Of a DNA stretch of 64,000 nucleotides, positions 47,172 to 56,729 are shown one piece after another (position 1 is the stretch's first letter; each line of letters begins with the position of its first letter). The stretch spans positions 1 through 64,000 of the forward strand of contig JAFGIP010000041.1 of the NCBI GenBank assembly GCA_016929525.1. The letters run 5' to 3'. Made by a program: the position numbers and the translations under genes. This DNA comes from Bacteroidales bacterium. GTDB lineage: Bacteria; Bacteroidota; Bacteroidia; Bacteroidales; UBA10428. A model generated the notes under the pieces. The model ran no database searches and had not been told where the DNA came from. It worked only from the letters and a program-made list of their open reading frames with translations.

Positions 47172-48350
47172 ATGCTAACACTCAACGAAGCCTACAAGGT
47201 TTATAATAAAATTGCATTTCAGCTTCCAGTAGAAGAAGTCAGTTTAACAACTGCCTTAAACCGGGTTTTGAGTGAAGATATCATTACGGACATAAATATG
47301 CCTCCTTTTGATAAATCTGCTGTTGATGGTTATGCTTTTTGTGCGGATGATCAAAATAAAACACTACAAGTGATAGATGCAGTATATGCAGGTTCATCTT
47401 CTGTAAAAAAAGTGAACCACGGAACCTGTATTAAGATAACGACCGGAGCGCCAGTTCCGAAGGGTGCCGATGCCGTTGTTATGATTGAGGATATAACAGA
47501 CCTGGGAGACGGATTCATTGAAATAAATCGTAAACCTGCAAAATCTAACATTTGCAAAATGGGCGAAGATATCGTCAGTGGAGAAACAATTCTGGAAAAA
47601 GGCACCCTGATTTTACCGCAACAAATAGCAGTTCTGGCTTCTGCGGGAAATACAAAGCCTAAAGTATTCACCTTACCAAGAGTAGCGATAATTGCTACAG
47701 GAAATGAAATTATTGAACCAGACCGGGAACCAAATGCTTCACAAATTCGAAACAGCAACTCATATAATCTTCTCGGTCAACTTTTAAAAATTGGCATAAC
47801 CGGAAATTATATGGGAATTGTTGCAGATGATAAGGATGATATTACCGGTAGATTAAAAAACGCTCTAAATGCGCAGGATATAGTAATTATAACAGGGGGA
47901 GTATCTGTTGGAGAACACGATTATATACCTTATGTTTTAGAAGAGCTGGGATTGGAACTTCAATTTGATAAGCTGGCCATACAGCCTGGTAAGCCTGTTT
48001 CATTTGCATCATCAGAAAATAAATTCTGTTTTGGACTGAGTGGAAATCCGGTTTCATCATTTCTTCAGTTTGAGCTATTGGTTAAGCCCCTTATCTATAA
48101 GATAATGAACTACGAATATAAATTACCGTTTATTGTTACTGAACTGTCAGGTACCTTAAAAAGGAAAAATGCAGAACGGTTGAAATTTGTACCGGTTAAG
48201 CTGGATAAAAAAGGTGCCGCCAGGGAAGTGGCTTTCAATGGATCGGCTGATATAGTAGGTCTCACAAAAGCAGATGGTTTCGCCATGTTTCCAAAAGACT
48301 GCGAAGTGTTAACAACGGGCGAAAAAGTTGAAGTACTTTTAATACTATGA
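47172..48350 (+). CDS. moeA: molybdopterin molybdotransferase
   Basis: The 392-residue cytoplasmic enzyme inserts molybdate into adenylylated molybdopterin. Family motifs are present: MPPFDKSAVDGYAF, the substrate loop GAPVPKGADAVVMIED, IATGNEI and the central TGGVSVGEHDYIPYVLEELG with PGKPVSFA and GLSGNPVSSF. It lies 5 bp after the MobB-like gene and its stop overlaps moaC (ATGA). Together with mobA and moaC it indicates active molybdenum cofactor synthesis; moaA, moaD and moaE are not in this window. Confidence 0.94.
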   Translation: MLTLNEAYKVYNKIAFQLPVEEVSLTTALNRVLSEDIITDINMPPFDKSAVDGYAFCADDQNKTLQVIDAVYAGSSSVKKVNHGTCIKITTGAPVPKGADAVVMIEDITDLGDGFIEINRKPAKSNICKMGEDIVSGETILEKGTLILPQQIAVLASAGNTKPKVFTLPRVAIIATGNEIIEPDREPNASQIRNSNSYNLLGQLLKIGITGNYMGIVADDKDDITGRLKNALNAQDIVIITGGVSVGEHDYIPYVLEELGLELQFDKLAIQPGKPVSFASSENKFCFGLSGNPVSSFLQFELLVKPLIYKIMNYEYKLPFIVTELSGTLKRKNAERLKFVPVKLDKKGAAREVAFNGSADIVGLTKADGFAMFPKDCEVLTTGEKVEVLLIL

Positions 48351-48793
48351 AACAGTTTAGTCATACCAACGATAAGGGAAAAGCCCAAATAGTTGATGTT
48401 AGCAATAAACCTGATATAAAACGCACTGCTTTGGCAGAAGGCTTTATTCATCTTTCTGAAGAAACAGTTCAACTCATCAGGGAAAACAATATAAAAAAAG
48501 GCGATGTCATCACAGTTGCAAGAATAGCAGGCATTCAGGCAGCCAAGCGAACAGCAGAAATTATACCTCTTTGTCATCCTTTACCAATCCATAATATTAA
48601 AATCTCAGAAGAAATTCATGATAACGGCGTTCTTATTAAAGCAGAAGTGACTACAACCGGCAAAACGGGTGTTGAAATGGAAAGTCTTGTCGCAGTATGT
48701 TCAGCACTTCTCACTATTTATGATATGTGCAAGGCAGTAGATAAAAACATGGTTATCGATAAAATTAAGCTTACCGAAAAACGAAAAGGATAA
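48347..48793 (+). CDS. moaC: cyclic pyranopterin monophosphate synthase
   Basis: The 148-residue enzyme catalyses the second half of the first cofactor step, after MoaA makes the 3',8-cyclo-GTP intermediate. Conserved pieces seen are QIVDVSNKPDIKRTA, IPLCHPLPIHNIKI, TTGKTGVEMESL and LTIYDMCKAVDK. The length is close to the usual 155-160. It overlaps the end of moeA by ATGA, so it closes the operon. No terminator is obvious after it. Confidence 0.94.
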   Translation: MKQFSHTNDKGKAQIVDVSNKPDIKRTALAEGFIHLSEETVQLIRENNIKKGDVITVARIAGIQAAKRTAEIIPLCHPLPIHNIKISEEIHDNGVLIKAEVTTTGKTGVEMESLVAVCSALLTIYDMCKAVDKNMVIDKIKLTEKRKG

Positions 48794-48916
48794 ATTCATT
48801 CTCTGCAGATATTTAACAGGTTAATGCGAATATCAATTCACTTCATGCGCATATTAGTTTGATATTTACCTGTCCCTTTCAGACATGTATATTGGTACAT
48901 AAATTCATAGTGAAAT

Positions 48917-50488
48917 ATGAAGAAATGTTTACCAAAATACAACGTCATGAAAAAAGTTGAGCCATTTAAAAAAGTACTGTTATACATACTAACAGGCTTT
49001 TTCTGTATTAATTCTGCCTTAGCAGAAGAGATTAATTTAAGAGGAAGTATCTACGATGCAGAGTCCAATCCCATTTCCGGGGTTAGGGTTTATCTGAAAA
49101 TAGCGAATCTGACAACATACACCAATTCTGGTGGTTATTTTGAGATTATCAGGAACAATGATCAACCTACATCCGTATCTAATTCATCAATCAGTTCAAA
49201 TCACGTTAGTTTTAACGGGATTAAGCTACTTCTCCACTGTCAGGGGCAAAATCTGAATATTGAATTATTTGATATTACCGGCAGATACATAAAACAACTG
49301 ATCTGTCTGGATAATGTAAACGGAAGTTATGCACTTTACCCGGCTTCTTATCTCGAAAATTTACCTGGAACCATTTATTTGATAAGAGTATCAGTTGATA
49401 ACGAATTTTTCGGTTTTAAAATAATAAAGGGAGAAGGAACAATATTCGAACAGGGACTTCACGCAGTTGACAATCCGGAAGTTTCATATAATTCAAATGA
49501 TAAAAGTACAGAGGCCATAGATTCTTTTATATTCACCCACGATTCATTTATAACAAGACGTGTTGGCATAAATAGTTATATTACCGACGTGGGTAATATA
49601 ACAATGTATGAAGATATTATTAATGCTCCTGTACTTGCAGCACCATCGACCACGTATTCAACTTTCGAGTTAACCTGGACATATAACTGGAGCGGTTATT
49701 ATGGTTCAGATGATCATTATGAACTGGAATACTCATATCATCCAACTTCCGGATTTCAGGTTTTAATTAATTACCCCCACGGAGAACGCACAACACCATT
49801 TACACAGGAAATGCAGCCGGAGGCACAAGATATCGGCAAAACAACCTATTTCAGGGTCAGGGCAAAATCAGGAGGTTATTACAGTGACTATAGCAATGTT
49901 GTGGGAGTATATTGCCCGAAGCTTGAACAAACAATATTAGCTACGCTAGATAATTTAATGATGTATAGTTCTGATGATCCTAATCTTGCCAACACAAATT
50001 ACAAGAATGCTTCACTGGGAGTTGGAACTAACTACATTGACGGGCTATACGTGGATAGCTGGCTTGTTGGATCAAGCTCTATATTCTTCGACCTGATGAA
50101 TCTTATCGAGGGAAGAACAATTAGGAAAGCAACACTGAAATTGTCCGTTGAATATCTTCCAGCCGACATAAATACAATGTACATAGTAAACCCGTTTGCA
50201 GGAAGCTGGAATACAAATACAATAACAATGAACAATGCACCTAATTATTACACTTCATATTCAGCAACAGAATATCCTCCTGTAACAAGTGCAATTCCGT
50301 GGGAAGTTGATATTACCCGTATTGTTCAGGCATGGGCAAACGGATTTATTCCAAATAATGGAATATTAATCCGCGATTATAATGTGTCATTTCCATATTA
50401 CACAGCTTACAGAGCTACACAGTTTTATAGCATAGAAACTGCAGGACTGGTAGAGTATAAACCACAAATTGAATTGATTGTAGAATAG
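48917..50488 (+). CDS. secreted DNRLRE-domain protein with an internal T9SS-tail-like domain
   Basis: The protein of up to 523 residues has a signal peptide (KVLLYILTGFFCINSALA; the ATG at 48947 is an alternative start). Its order is unusual. A carboxypeptidase-regulatory-like domain (LRGSIYDAESNPISGVRV) is followed at about 95-175 by a segment reading IELFDITGRYIKQL and LPGTIYLIRVSVDNEFFGFKIIKG, which closely resembles a T9SS type A sorting domain although it is not at the C-terminus. A fibronectin-type III-like stretch (about 235-330) and a DNRLRE domain (about 335-520, AGSWNTNTITMNNAP, VDITRIVQAWANG) follow. The protein is exported, but its secretion route and ligand are unclear. Confidence 0.75.
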   Translation: MKKCLPKYNVMKKVEPFKKVLLYILTGFFCINSALAEEINLRGSIYDAESNPISGVRVYLKIANLTTYTNSGGYFEIIRNNDQPTSVSNSSISSNHVSFNGIKLLLHCQGQNLNIELFDITGRYIKQLICLDNVNGSYALYPASYLENLPGTIYLIRVSVDNEFFGFKIIKGEGTIFEQGLHAVDNPEVSYNSNDKSTEAIDSFIFTHDSFITRRVGINSYITDVGNITMYEDIINAPVLAAPSTTYSTFELTWTYNWSGYYGSDDHYELEYSYHPTSGFQVLINYPHGERTTPFTQEMQPEAQDIGKTTYFRVRAKSGGYYSDYSNVVGVYCPKLEQTILATLDNLMMYSSDDPNLANTNYKNASLGVGTNYIDGLYVDSWLVGSSSIFFDLMNLIEGRTIRKATLKLSVEYLPADINTMYIVNPFAGSWNTNTITMNNAPNYYTSYSATEYPPVTSAIPWEVDITRIVQAWANGFIPNNGILIRDYNVSFPYYTAYRATQFYSIETAGLVEYKPQIELIVE

Positions 50489-50518
50489 AGAGTTGTGGTT
50501 AATTAAAATTGAGTCAGG

Positions 50519-50564
50519 CCCGGTAGTTATAATGTTAGGTGAAATACTACCGGGATTCTTTTTT
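50519..50564 (+). terminator. convergent, probably bidirectional terminator
   Basis: CCCGGTAGT (50519-50527) and ACTACCGGG (50546-50554) are perfect 9-bp arms followed by ATTCTTTTTT on the plus strand. It lies between the 3' ends of the DNRLRE protein gene and the LytTR regulator gene and probably serves both. Confidence 0.75.
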
Positions 50565-50582
50565 AATGATTACTGACAAGAT

Positions 50583-51347
50583 CTAAGCAGAAGATTTTCC
50601 GATATTTTCCAGGATATTTAACAAAGACTCTTTTTTTCTATATGATACCGGAACAATTGTTTCATCTTTAAGCACAACATAACCCCCATCGTGTTTTTCA
50701 AATCTGTCGATAAACCCAAGATTAATCATATGCGATTGATGAACTCTCAGGAAACCACTGTCAGAAAGCATTTCATCATATTCCTTAATAACTTTTGAAA
50801 CCATTATTTTTCTTCCGTCATTAAAATAAAATTTGGTATATGATCCATCTGCCTCTATATGGGTAATATCTTTAACATTCACCAGATATATACTTTCTGA
50901 AGTCTTAAGTACAATTTGCTCAAACTTTTTCTCCTTAGAGCCAAGATTTAACAGGAGGCTCTGCAGCATAACCTGCGTATTCTCTTTTTCAATTGATTGT
51001 GCAGCCTTCTGCACAGCTTCGATCAATTCAAGCGGATCGATCGGTTTCACCAAATAATCAATGGCCGCAAACTTGATTGCCTTTAATGCATATTCTTCAA
51101 ATGCAGTAATAAATATCAGTTTAAAATTAATATTATCCAGATTCTCAAAAATATCAAAGCTGGTACCACCTGAAATATTGATATCTGCCAGCACAAGTTC
51201 AGGTTTATATTTTTGAATATCATCCATTGCATTTGCTACATTATCGCTGGCACCAACAACCTGAACATTTTTACAGTTAGTGTTCAGAATTACTAGTATT
51301 GCTTCCAGGGTTGGCTGCTCATCCTCAATTATGTAGGTTTTAATCAT
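50583..51347 (-). CDS. LytTR-family response regulator
   Basis: The 254-residue DNA-binding regulator has a receiver domain with the acidic pocket (EDE near residue 9) and phospho-acceptor D55 in LVLADINISG. It also carries a conserved Thr in FITAFEEYAL and the Lys in DYLVKPIDP. A C-terminal LytTR domain (about 145-250) follows with SIYLVNVKDITHIEADGSYTKF and FLRVHQSHMINLGFI. It should be phosphorylated by the histidine kinase upstream, 40 bp away on the same strand, and bind direct repeats near target promoters; targets are unknown. Confidence 0.92.
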   Translation of the reverse strand: MIKTYIIEDEQPTLEAILVILNTNCKNVQVVGASDNVANAMDDIQKYKPELVLADINISGGTSFDIFENLDNINFKLIFITAFEEYALKAIKFAAIDYLVKPIDPLELIEAVQKAAQSIEKENTQVMLQSLLLNLGSKEKKFEQIVLKTSESIYLVNVKDITHIEADGSYTKFYFNDGRKIMVSKVIKEYDEMLSDSGFLRVHQSHMINLGFIDRFEKHDGGYVVLKDETIVPVSYRKKESLLNILENIGKSSA

Positions 51348-51387
51348 CTTCAGATTAGTTTTGGAGAATGCAATTTAATTCAGTTTT

Positions 51388-53541
51388 TTATAAAAAATAC
51401 TTTGGTAAAGTAATAATAACTTTTGTTCCTTCCGGTTTATTATTGTTATCAAACAGATCAATTATTTCAAAATTTGGTTCCAACCCTTTTACTTTATTTA
51501 AAAGAGCTAATCTGCTTGTTGTTATTTCAGTTGCTCTCGATTTATGCTTTTTATCTTTATTCTCATCTGATTTACTTCTGCCTACCCCATCATCAGTTAC
51601 TTCAATTGATATCCTGTCCGCTCTGTCAATAAACTGAATATCTATTTTACCACTGCAACCTTCCTTCTTAAGAATGCCATGTTCTATAGCGTTTTCAATA
51701 AATGGCTGCGAAAGCATGGGCGGTACACTGATTTCTTCCTCATACAGACTATCATCAACGTGTATGTTATATTCCAGCTTATTTTCCAGCCTTACTTTCT
51801 GAAGGTTTAAGTAATTTTCAAGGGTTGCCACCTCTTCATCAAGTGTTATAAACTCGGTACTTGAATTATCTAGAATTGATCTCATTAACTTAGCAAATCG
51901 TGAAAGGTAAGAACCCGCTTCAAGCGATTTATTTTTCAGAATATAACTCTGAATTGCAGATAATGAATTAAAAATAAAGTGAGGATTCATCTGAGAGCGT
52001 AACAACTTCTGCTCTGTTGCCAGTATCTTATGTTTCGACCTTAACTGGCGATTATAAAATAACACTGCCCCCAATAATAATAAGATCAGTACAGCACTTA
52101 TTGATAAACCAAAAATAAGTCGTGTAAGTGTTAATTCCCTTGCCTTTGTCTCATTGATCTTTTCAAGCGATTCTATTTGTTGTTCCTTTTTTTCAGTTTC
52201 ATACTGTATTTGTAATTCGTTAATTTGTTTATGCTTTTCCTGGTTAAATACGCTATCGCGTAAAGCAACACTTTTCTTATAACATTCCAGGGCTTTACCA
52301 GTATTATTTCTCACTTCATAGATCTGTGATAATAATTCATAGTTGTTTGCTAAAATCCTGTTATCTGTTGCCATATCGATACTCATTCCCAGAAAGCGAA
52401 TGGCCTGGTCATATTTCTGTTGCCTGAACTTAAGTTCTCCAAAATTATAATACGCAAGAGCAATTTTTTCCTTATCTCCCATTTTCTCGCGAATCGAAAT
52501 TGATCTTTTAAAATATATTTCAGCGCTGTCGTAACGTTGTAAATTAAAATATGATGTTCCTTTGTTTAAATAAATAACTGATAAAATATTATCATCAATA
52601 CTTTCTTTGCTAATCGTACCAATAAGATTATATTGTTCTATTTCCTGCTCATATTGTTCTGTTTCTCCATAAACAGCGCCCAAATTTAAATGAGCCAATA
52701 ATATCTCGTTTTTCTGTCCGGTTTTTTCTGCAGCTTCCAGTGCTCTGTTATAATATTCAATAGCCTTATCATAATTCTTCCAATCCTTAAAAATAATCCC
52801 AATATTATTACACGCCGGAGCAACACCTGTTCTGTCGTTGTTCTTTTCAATGATTTCGAGAGCCTGCATAAAATAATTAATTGCCTTTTGATAATCAGAA
52901 ATTTTATAATAAACATACCCAAGATTATGATATACATTACTGAGGTTCCTGTAATCATCAAATTCTTTGGCAATTTCCAGCGCTCTTAAAAACATTTCAA
53001 TTGTTCCACCATAATCATTTATTTGAACCAGCACTGTACCTATATTCATATAACTGCTCCCGATATCTTCTCTGTCGTTAAGCAAACTATCAATATGCAT
53101 CGATTTATAGTAATATTCCAGTGCCTTTTCATTATTCCCCGCATTTGCATATGCCGTACCAATAGTGTTTAGACTCAAAGCCTGTGACTTCTGATCATTA
53201 AGCTTCTTGGCAATCATTAACGCCTTGTTAGCATAATAAATTGAACTATCATAATTCCCAACAATATTGTAGGCTGCACTTATTACTTTCAGAGCCTGAC
53301 ATTCTCCTTCCATATAGTTATTTTCTTCTGCAAGTAATAAGGCCATTTGTGAATATAACAGCGAGCTGTCACCTGATACGTAAAAATAATGTTTACCAAG
53401 TGTATTCAGCAGATCAATCTTCTCTTTTCCTGTTGATTTTTTTATAACCAATAAAAGACTATCAGCTGTATTGCAGACCGTGTTAAAAGTATTTAAGAAA
53501 ATAACGCATATTACAATAATACTTTGCAGTATGGATTTCAT
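51388..53541 (-). CDS. TPR-containing LytS-type sensor histidine kinase
   Basis: The 717-residue protein has a signal peptide and about nine TPR repeats (about 70-430) predicted to lie in the periplasm. A coiled coil and one membrane helix (about 470-497) follow. The cytoplasmic kinase of the His_kinase type has the phosphorylated H521 in SQMNPHFIFNSL, N-box PFIENAIEHG and G1 box DDGVGRS. The conserved triplet RLALL is also present. Together with the LytTR regulator it forms a two-component system. The TPRs may sense or bind an envelope protein; the signal is unknown. It is divergent from the molybdoenzyme operon, sharing a 410-bp region. Confidence 0.92.
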   Translation of the reverse strand: MKSILQSIIVICVIFLNTFNTVCNTADSLLLVIKKSTGKEKIDLLNTLGKHYFYVSGDSSLLYSQMALLLAEENNYMEGECQALKVISAAYNIVGNYDSSIYYANKALMIAKKLNDQKSQALSLNTIGTAYANAGNNEKALEYYYKSMHIDSLLNDREDIGSSYMNIGTVLVQINDYGGTIEMFLRALEIAKEFDDYRNLSNVYHNLGYVYYKISDYQKAINYFMQALEIIEKNNDRTGVAPACNNIGIIFKDWKNYDKAIEYYNRALEAAEKTGQKNEILLAHLNLGAVYGETEQYEQEIEQYNLIGTISKESIDDNILSVIYLNKGTSYFNLQRYDSAEIYFKRSISIREKMGDKEKIALAYYNFGELKFRQQKYDQAIRFLGMSIDMATDNRILANNYELLSQIYEVRNNTGKALECYKKSVALRDSVFNQEKHKQINELQIQYETEKKEQQIESLEKINETKARELTLTRLIFGLSISAVLILLLLGAVLFYNRQLRSKHKILATEQKLLRSQMNPHFIFNSLSAIQSYILKNKSLEAGSYLSRFAKLMRSILDNSSTEFITLDEEVATLENYLNLQKVRLENKLEYNIHVDDSLYEEEISVPPMLSQPFIENAIEHGILKKEGCSGKIDIQFIDRADRISIEVTDDGVGRSKSDENKDKKHKSRATEITTSRLALLNKVKGLEPNFEIIDLFDNNNKPEGTKVIITLPKYFL

Positions 53542-53951
53542 TTTGATATCTGTAACGAGTCAGGCAGAATAATAAGTCAAATATATTAAACAATCATAAT
53601 CTTAGCAGGAATCTATAATTCAAATATGATTAAAGTCTTATCAAATTGTCAGCCCTTCATATAGCACAGCATTATATACAGAAGTAATGTTGTTATTGGA
53701 ATAAGAAATCTGGTTGAAAATCAGTAATTTATAATCATTATAAATTATTTATTATATTATTGATTTACTGTCCATTAACATTTTATATTATTAGATAAAT
53801 TCTTCATCTGAAACAATAATAAATTGATAATCAATGAATTTTAGTTTAACTTAAAATATAACAGATGATATATCCATTTCATTCAGTTTTACGTAATTTT
53901 ATTTGTTCATATCTTATTATTCATATATGTATATATTAATATGTAAAGTGT
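53542..53951. other. divergent regulatory region between the kinase and the sulfur operon
   Basis: These 410 bases separate divergent transcripts, so both promoters must lie here. It is very AT-rich and has no frame. The notable element is the 23-bp palindrome at 53725-53747. Confidence 0.6.
53725..53747. promoter_or_regulatory. perfect 11-bp inverted repeat matching a PerR-type 7-1-7 box
   Basis: TAATTTATAAT-C-ATTATAAATTA is a perfect inverted repeat around one base. Its inner 15 bp (53729-53743), TTATAATCATTATAA, are identical to the Bacillus PerR consensus TTATAATNATTATAA, a 7-1-7 site of the Fur superfamily. It lies 205 bp before the molybdoenzyme start and 184 bp before the kinase start. 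A Fur/PerR-type repressor could control either gene in response to iron or peroxide. The extreme AT content makes chance occurrence possible. Confidence 0.45.
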
Positions 53952-56186
53952 ATGACAACTCGCAGAGATTTTATTAAAATATCAGGTATTGGTATTAGTG
54001 GTTTAATGGCAGGTGGTGGAGCTGCATACCGTGCCATGGCACAAACTTTAAATAAAGAAATTGGTGGACATATATCTGATAAACGAACACCCACATATTG
54101 CGAAGTATGTTTTTGGAAATGCGCCGGTTGGGTTTATAAAAATGATAAGGGAAATATCTGGAAAATTGCAGGTAACAAGGAAGATTATCATTGTAATGGG
54201 CGTTTTTGTCCACGGGGTACCGGAGGTGTCGGGATGTATTACGATGAAGACAGACTGAAAACTCCGCTTATCAGAGAAGGTAAAAGAGGAAGCCAGTATT
54301 TCAGGCAAGCTACATGGGAAGAAGCACTTGATAAGATTGCAGACGGAATGAAAAAGATTGCCAGAGAACATGGTCCCGAATGTATTGCACTTTTTACTCA
54401 TGGTTCAGGAGGAGCTTATTTCGGCCGTTTGCTTAAAGCATTTGGATCTCCCAATATAGCTGCCCCAAGTTACGCTCAATGCCGCGGACCCCGTGAAGTT
54501 GCATTCATTGCCACATATGGTGAAGGTGTTGATTCACCCGAAAGAACAGATATCAGGGATACAAGATGTTTAGTCCTGATTGGTTCACATATAGGAGAAA
54601 ATATGCACAACGGGCAGGTTCAGGAAATGTCGGATGCAATTGATAAAGGTGCTTCCATAATAACTGTTGACCCGCGTTTTTCGACTGCTGCCAGTAAATC
54701 AAAGTTTTGGTTACCTATAAAGCCCGCTACCGATTTAGCTTTGCTGTTAGCGTGGATTCACATAATAATTGAAGAAGGATGGTATGATAAGGAATATGTA
54801 AAAAAATATACTTTCGGATTCGAAGAATTAAAGCAGCACGTAAAAGACATGACCCCGGAATGGGCATACGGAATTACTACAATTAAACCAAATATTATCA
54901 GAGAAACGGCTCGTGAAATGGCAAATGCTGCACCTTCGGTAATCATCCATCCGGGGAGACATGTTACCTGGTACGGAGACGATACACAAAGATTAAGAGC
55001 TGTGGCAATACTAAATGCTATACTGGGATCATGGGGACGCAGAGGTGGTTTTTATATCCCTGATAAGATAAGCGTTCCTGATTATCCTCATCCTCCGTAT
55101 CCAAAACCACAAAGAACATGGCGTGAGGCTTTCCCGGGTAAATTCCCGTTAGCAGGTTTAGCCCTTGCATCCGGATTATGTGATGCTACTATTCCAAATG
55201 CATCGCGCGACTGTTCAATTAAAGGATGGTTGGTTGACGGTACAAACCTCATTGAAACTTTACCTAATCAGAAAAATACTATTGAAGCTATTCAGAGTCT
55301 TGATCTTCTTGTTGTTGTTGATACAATGCCTATGGAAATAACAGGCTGGGCAGATGTTGTATTGCCTGAATGTACATATCTGGAAAGGTATGACATGATT
55401 CGCACCAGTCCCCACCGTAAACCTCAAATTGCATTGCGTATGCCGGCCGCCGAACCAAAGTATAATACAAAACCCGCAGAGTGGATGGCCAAAGAATTAG
55501 CAAAACGACTAAATCTGGAAGAATATTTTGCCTGGAATTCCATGGAAGATATGCTTGACTGGCAATTAAAGCAACTTGGATCATCGCTTGAAGAAATGCA
55601 ACGTGTTGGAGTTAAGACTTTCCCCAGAGAGTACGATGATCTGTACTTCCCGGACGGAGAGGAAATTTCATTTAATACCAACACGGGAAAAATAGAATTG
55701 TACAGCACCGAATTTGCGGATGCAGGTTTCGATCCAATTCCCACTTACACTGCACACGAAGAGCCCCCTGATGGATTTTACAGGCTTAACTATGGTCGCG
55801 GACCTGCACATACATTTAGCCGAACATCCAATAATGCAAATTTAACAGATATCATGGATGAGAATGTGCTTTGGATCAATCCAAAGGTAGCAAGGGAATG
55901 GGGAATTAAGAGCGGTCAAAAAATATGGCTTAAAAACCAGGATGGCGTTGTATCTCAATTTCCGATAAAAGCACGTGTTACGGAGCGTATCCGCTGGGAT
56001 TCCGTTTTTATGGTACATGGTTTCGGGCACAATGATAAGCGTCTGACACGATGTTATGGCAAAGGAGCCAGTGATACTTCAATGATTACACGGGTGCATA
56101 CAGATCCACTTATGGGAGGAACAGGCATGCGTGGCAATTTTGTAACATTTTTTTTTGAACCTGAAAAAGAGGAGGCCACATTATGA
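53952..56186 (+). CDS. Tat-exported molybdopterin oxidoreductase, polysulfide/thiosulfate reductase-like (PsrA group)
   Basis: The 744-residue catalytic subunit begins with a twin-arginine signal (TTRRDFIKISG). A [4Fe-4S] site C50-x2-C53-x3-C57...C86 (CEVCFWKC, CNGRFCPRG) follows. The molybdenum ligand is likely C177 in SYAQCRGPRE, the position that is Cys in PsrA of Thermus, versus Ser, SeCys or Asp in other groups. It binds the bis-guanine dinucleotide cofactor made by the upstream operon. The neighbouring PsrB- and PsrC-like genes and sulfur transporters favour a sulfur substrate, but arsenate or tetrathionate relatives cannot be excluded by reading alone. The next gene starts within its stop codon (ATGA). 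Confidence 0.88.
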   Translation: MTTRRDFIKISGIGISGLMAGGGAAYRAMAQTLNKEIGGHISDKRTPTYCEVCFWKCAGWVYKNDKGNIWKIAGNKEDYHCNGRFCPRGTGGVGMYYDEDRLKTPLIREGKRGSQYFRQATWEEALDKIADGMKKIAREHGPECIALFTHGSGGAYFGRLLKAFGSPNIAAPSYAQCRGPREVAFIATYGEGVDSPERTDIRDTRCLVLIGSHIGENMHNGQVQEMSDAIDKGASIITVDPRFSTAASKSKFWLPIKPATDLALLLAWIHIIIEEGWYDKEYVKKYTFGFEELKQHVKDMTPEWAYGITTIKPNIIRETAREMANAAPSVIIHPGRHVTWYGDDTQRLRAVAILNAILGSWGRRGGFYIPDKISVPDYPHPPYPKPQRTWREAFPGKFPLAGLALASGLCDATIPNASRDCSIKGWLVDGTNLIETLPNQKNTIEAIQSLDLLVVVDTMPMEITGWADVVLPECTYLERYDMIRTSPHRKPQIALRMPAAEPKYNTKPAEWMAKELAKRLNLEEYFAWNSMEDMLDWQLKQLGSSLEEMQRVGVKTFPREYDDLYFPDGEEISFNTNTGKIELYSTEFADAGFDPIPTYTAHEEPPDGFYRLNYGRGPAHTFSRTSNNANLTDIMDENVLWINPKVAREWGIKSGQKIWLKNQDGVVSQFPIKARVTERIRWDSVFMVHGFGHNDKRLTRCYGKGASDTSMITRVHTDPLMGGTGMRGNFVTFFFEPEKEEATL

Positions 56187-56716
56187 GATATGCAATGGCA
56201 GTTGACACAAAAAAATGTGTGGGTTGCTCAGATTGTGTAGTGGCCTGTCAGACTGAAAATAATGTTCCTATTGGTTACTGCCGCGACTGGGTTGTTGAAG
56301 TTACGAACGGTACATATCCTCAGCTTGAAATTGAAATCAGAAGTGAAAGGTGTAATCACTGTGATAATGCTCCTTGCGTCAGATGTTGTCCAACAGGTGC
56401 CAGTCACTTCAGTGACGGTGGTATTGTGCTTGTAAAAGAAAAAAAATGTATCGGTTGCGGAGCGTGTATCGCTTCATGTCCGTATGATGCACGCTACCCC
56501 CACCCCGAAGGATATGTTGATAAATGTACTTTTTGTCTGCACAGGGTAAAAAAGGGATTACAACCTGCCTGTGTTGCAGTCTGTCCTACAAAATGCATGT
56601 ATTTCGGTGATCTTGATGACCCGAAAAGTGATGTCTCGGTTATTCTAAAAAAACGAAAGTGGAAAACACTCATACCTGAAGCAGGGACAAAACCCGAATT
56701 GTATTTCTTAATCTGA
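56183..56716 (+). CDS. PsrB-like four-cluster ferredoxin subunit
   Basis: The 177-residue protein carries four [4Fe-4S] cluster motifs with the usual Cys-rich spacing: C12-x2-C15-x2-C18-x3-C22 at the start, then RCNHCDNAPCVRCCP, KKCIGCGACIASCP and DKCTFCLHRV with ACVAVCP. It passes electrons between the membrane NrfD-type subunit and the molybdenum subunit in the periplasm. It has no signal peptide and is probably co-exported with the Tat-signal catalytic subunit. It overlaps the upstream gene by 4 nt. Confidence 0.94.
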   Translation: MRYAMAVDTKKCVGCSDCVVACQTENNVPIGYCRDWVVEVTNGTYPQLEIEIRSERCNHCDNAPCVRCCPTGASHFSDGGIVLVKEKKCIGCGACIASCPYDARYPHPEGYVDKCTFCLHRVKKGLQPACVAVCPTKCMYFGDLDDPKSDVSVILKKRKWKTLIPEAGTKPELYFLI

Positions 56717-56729
56717 AACATTTTAGAAC

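Noticed and set aside
53952-56186. Molybdoenzyme considered as formate dehydrogenase or nitrate reductase
   Set aside because: The molybdenum-ligand position shows Cys in the context AQCRGPRE with an NrfD-type anchor, and no diheme or NarI-like subunit is present.
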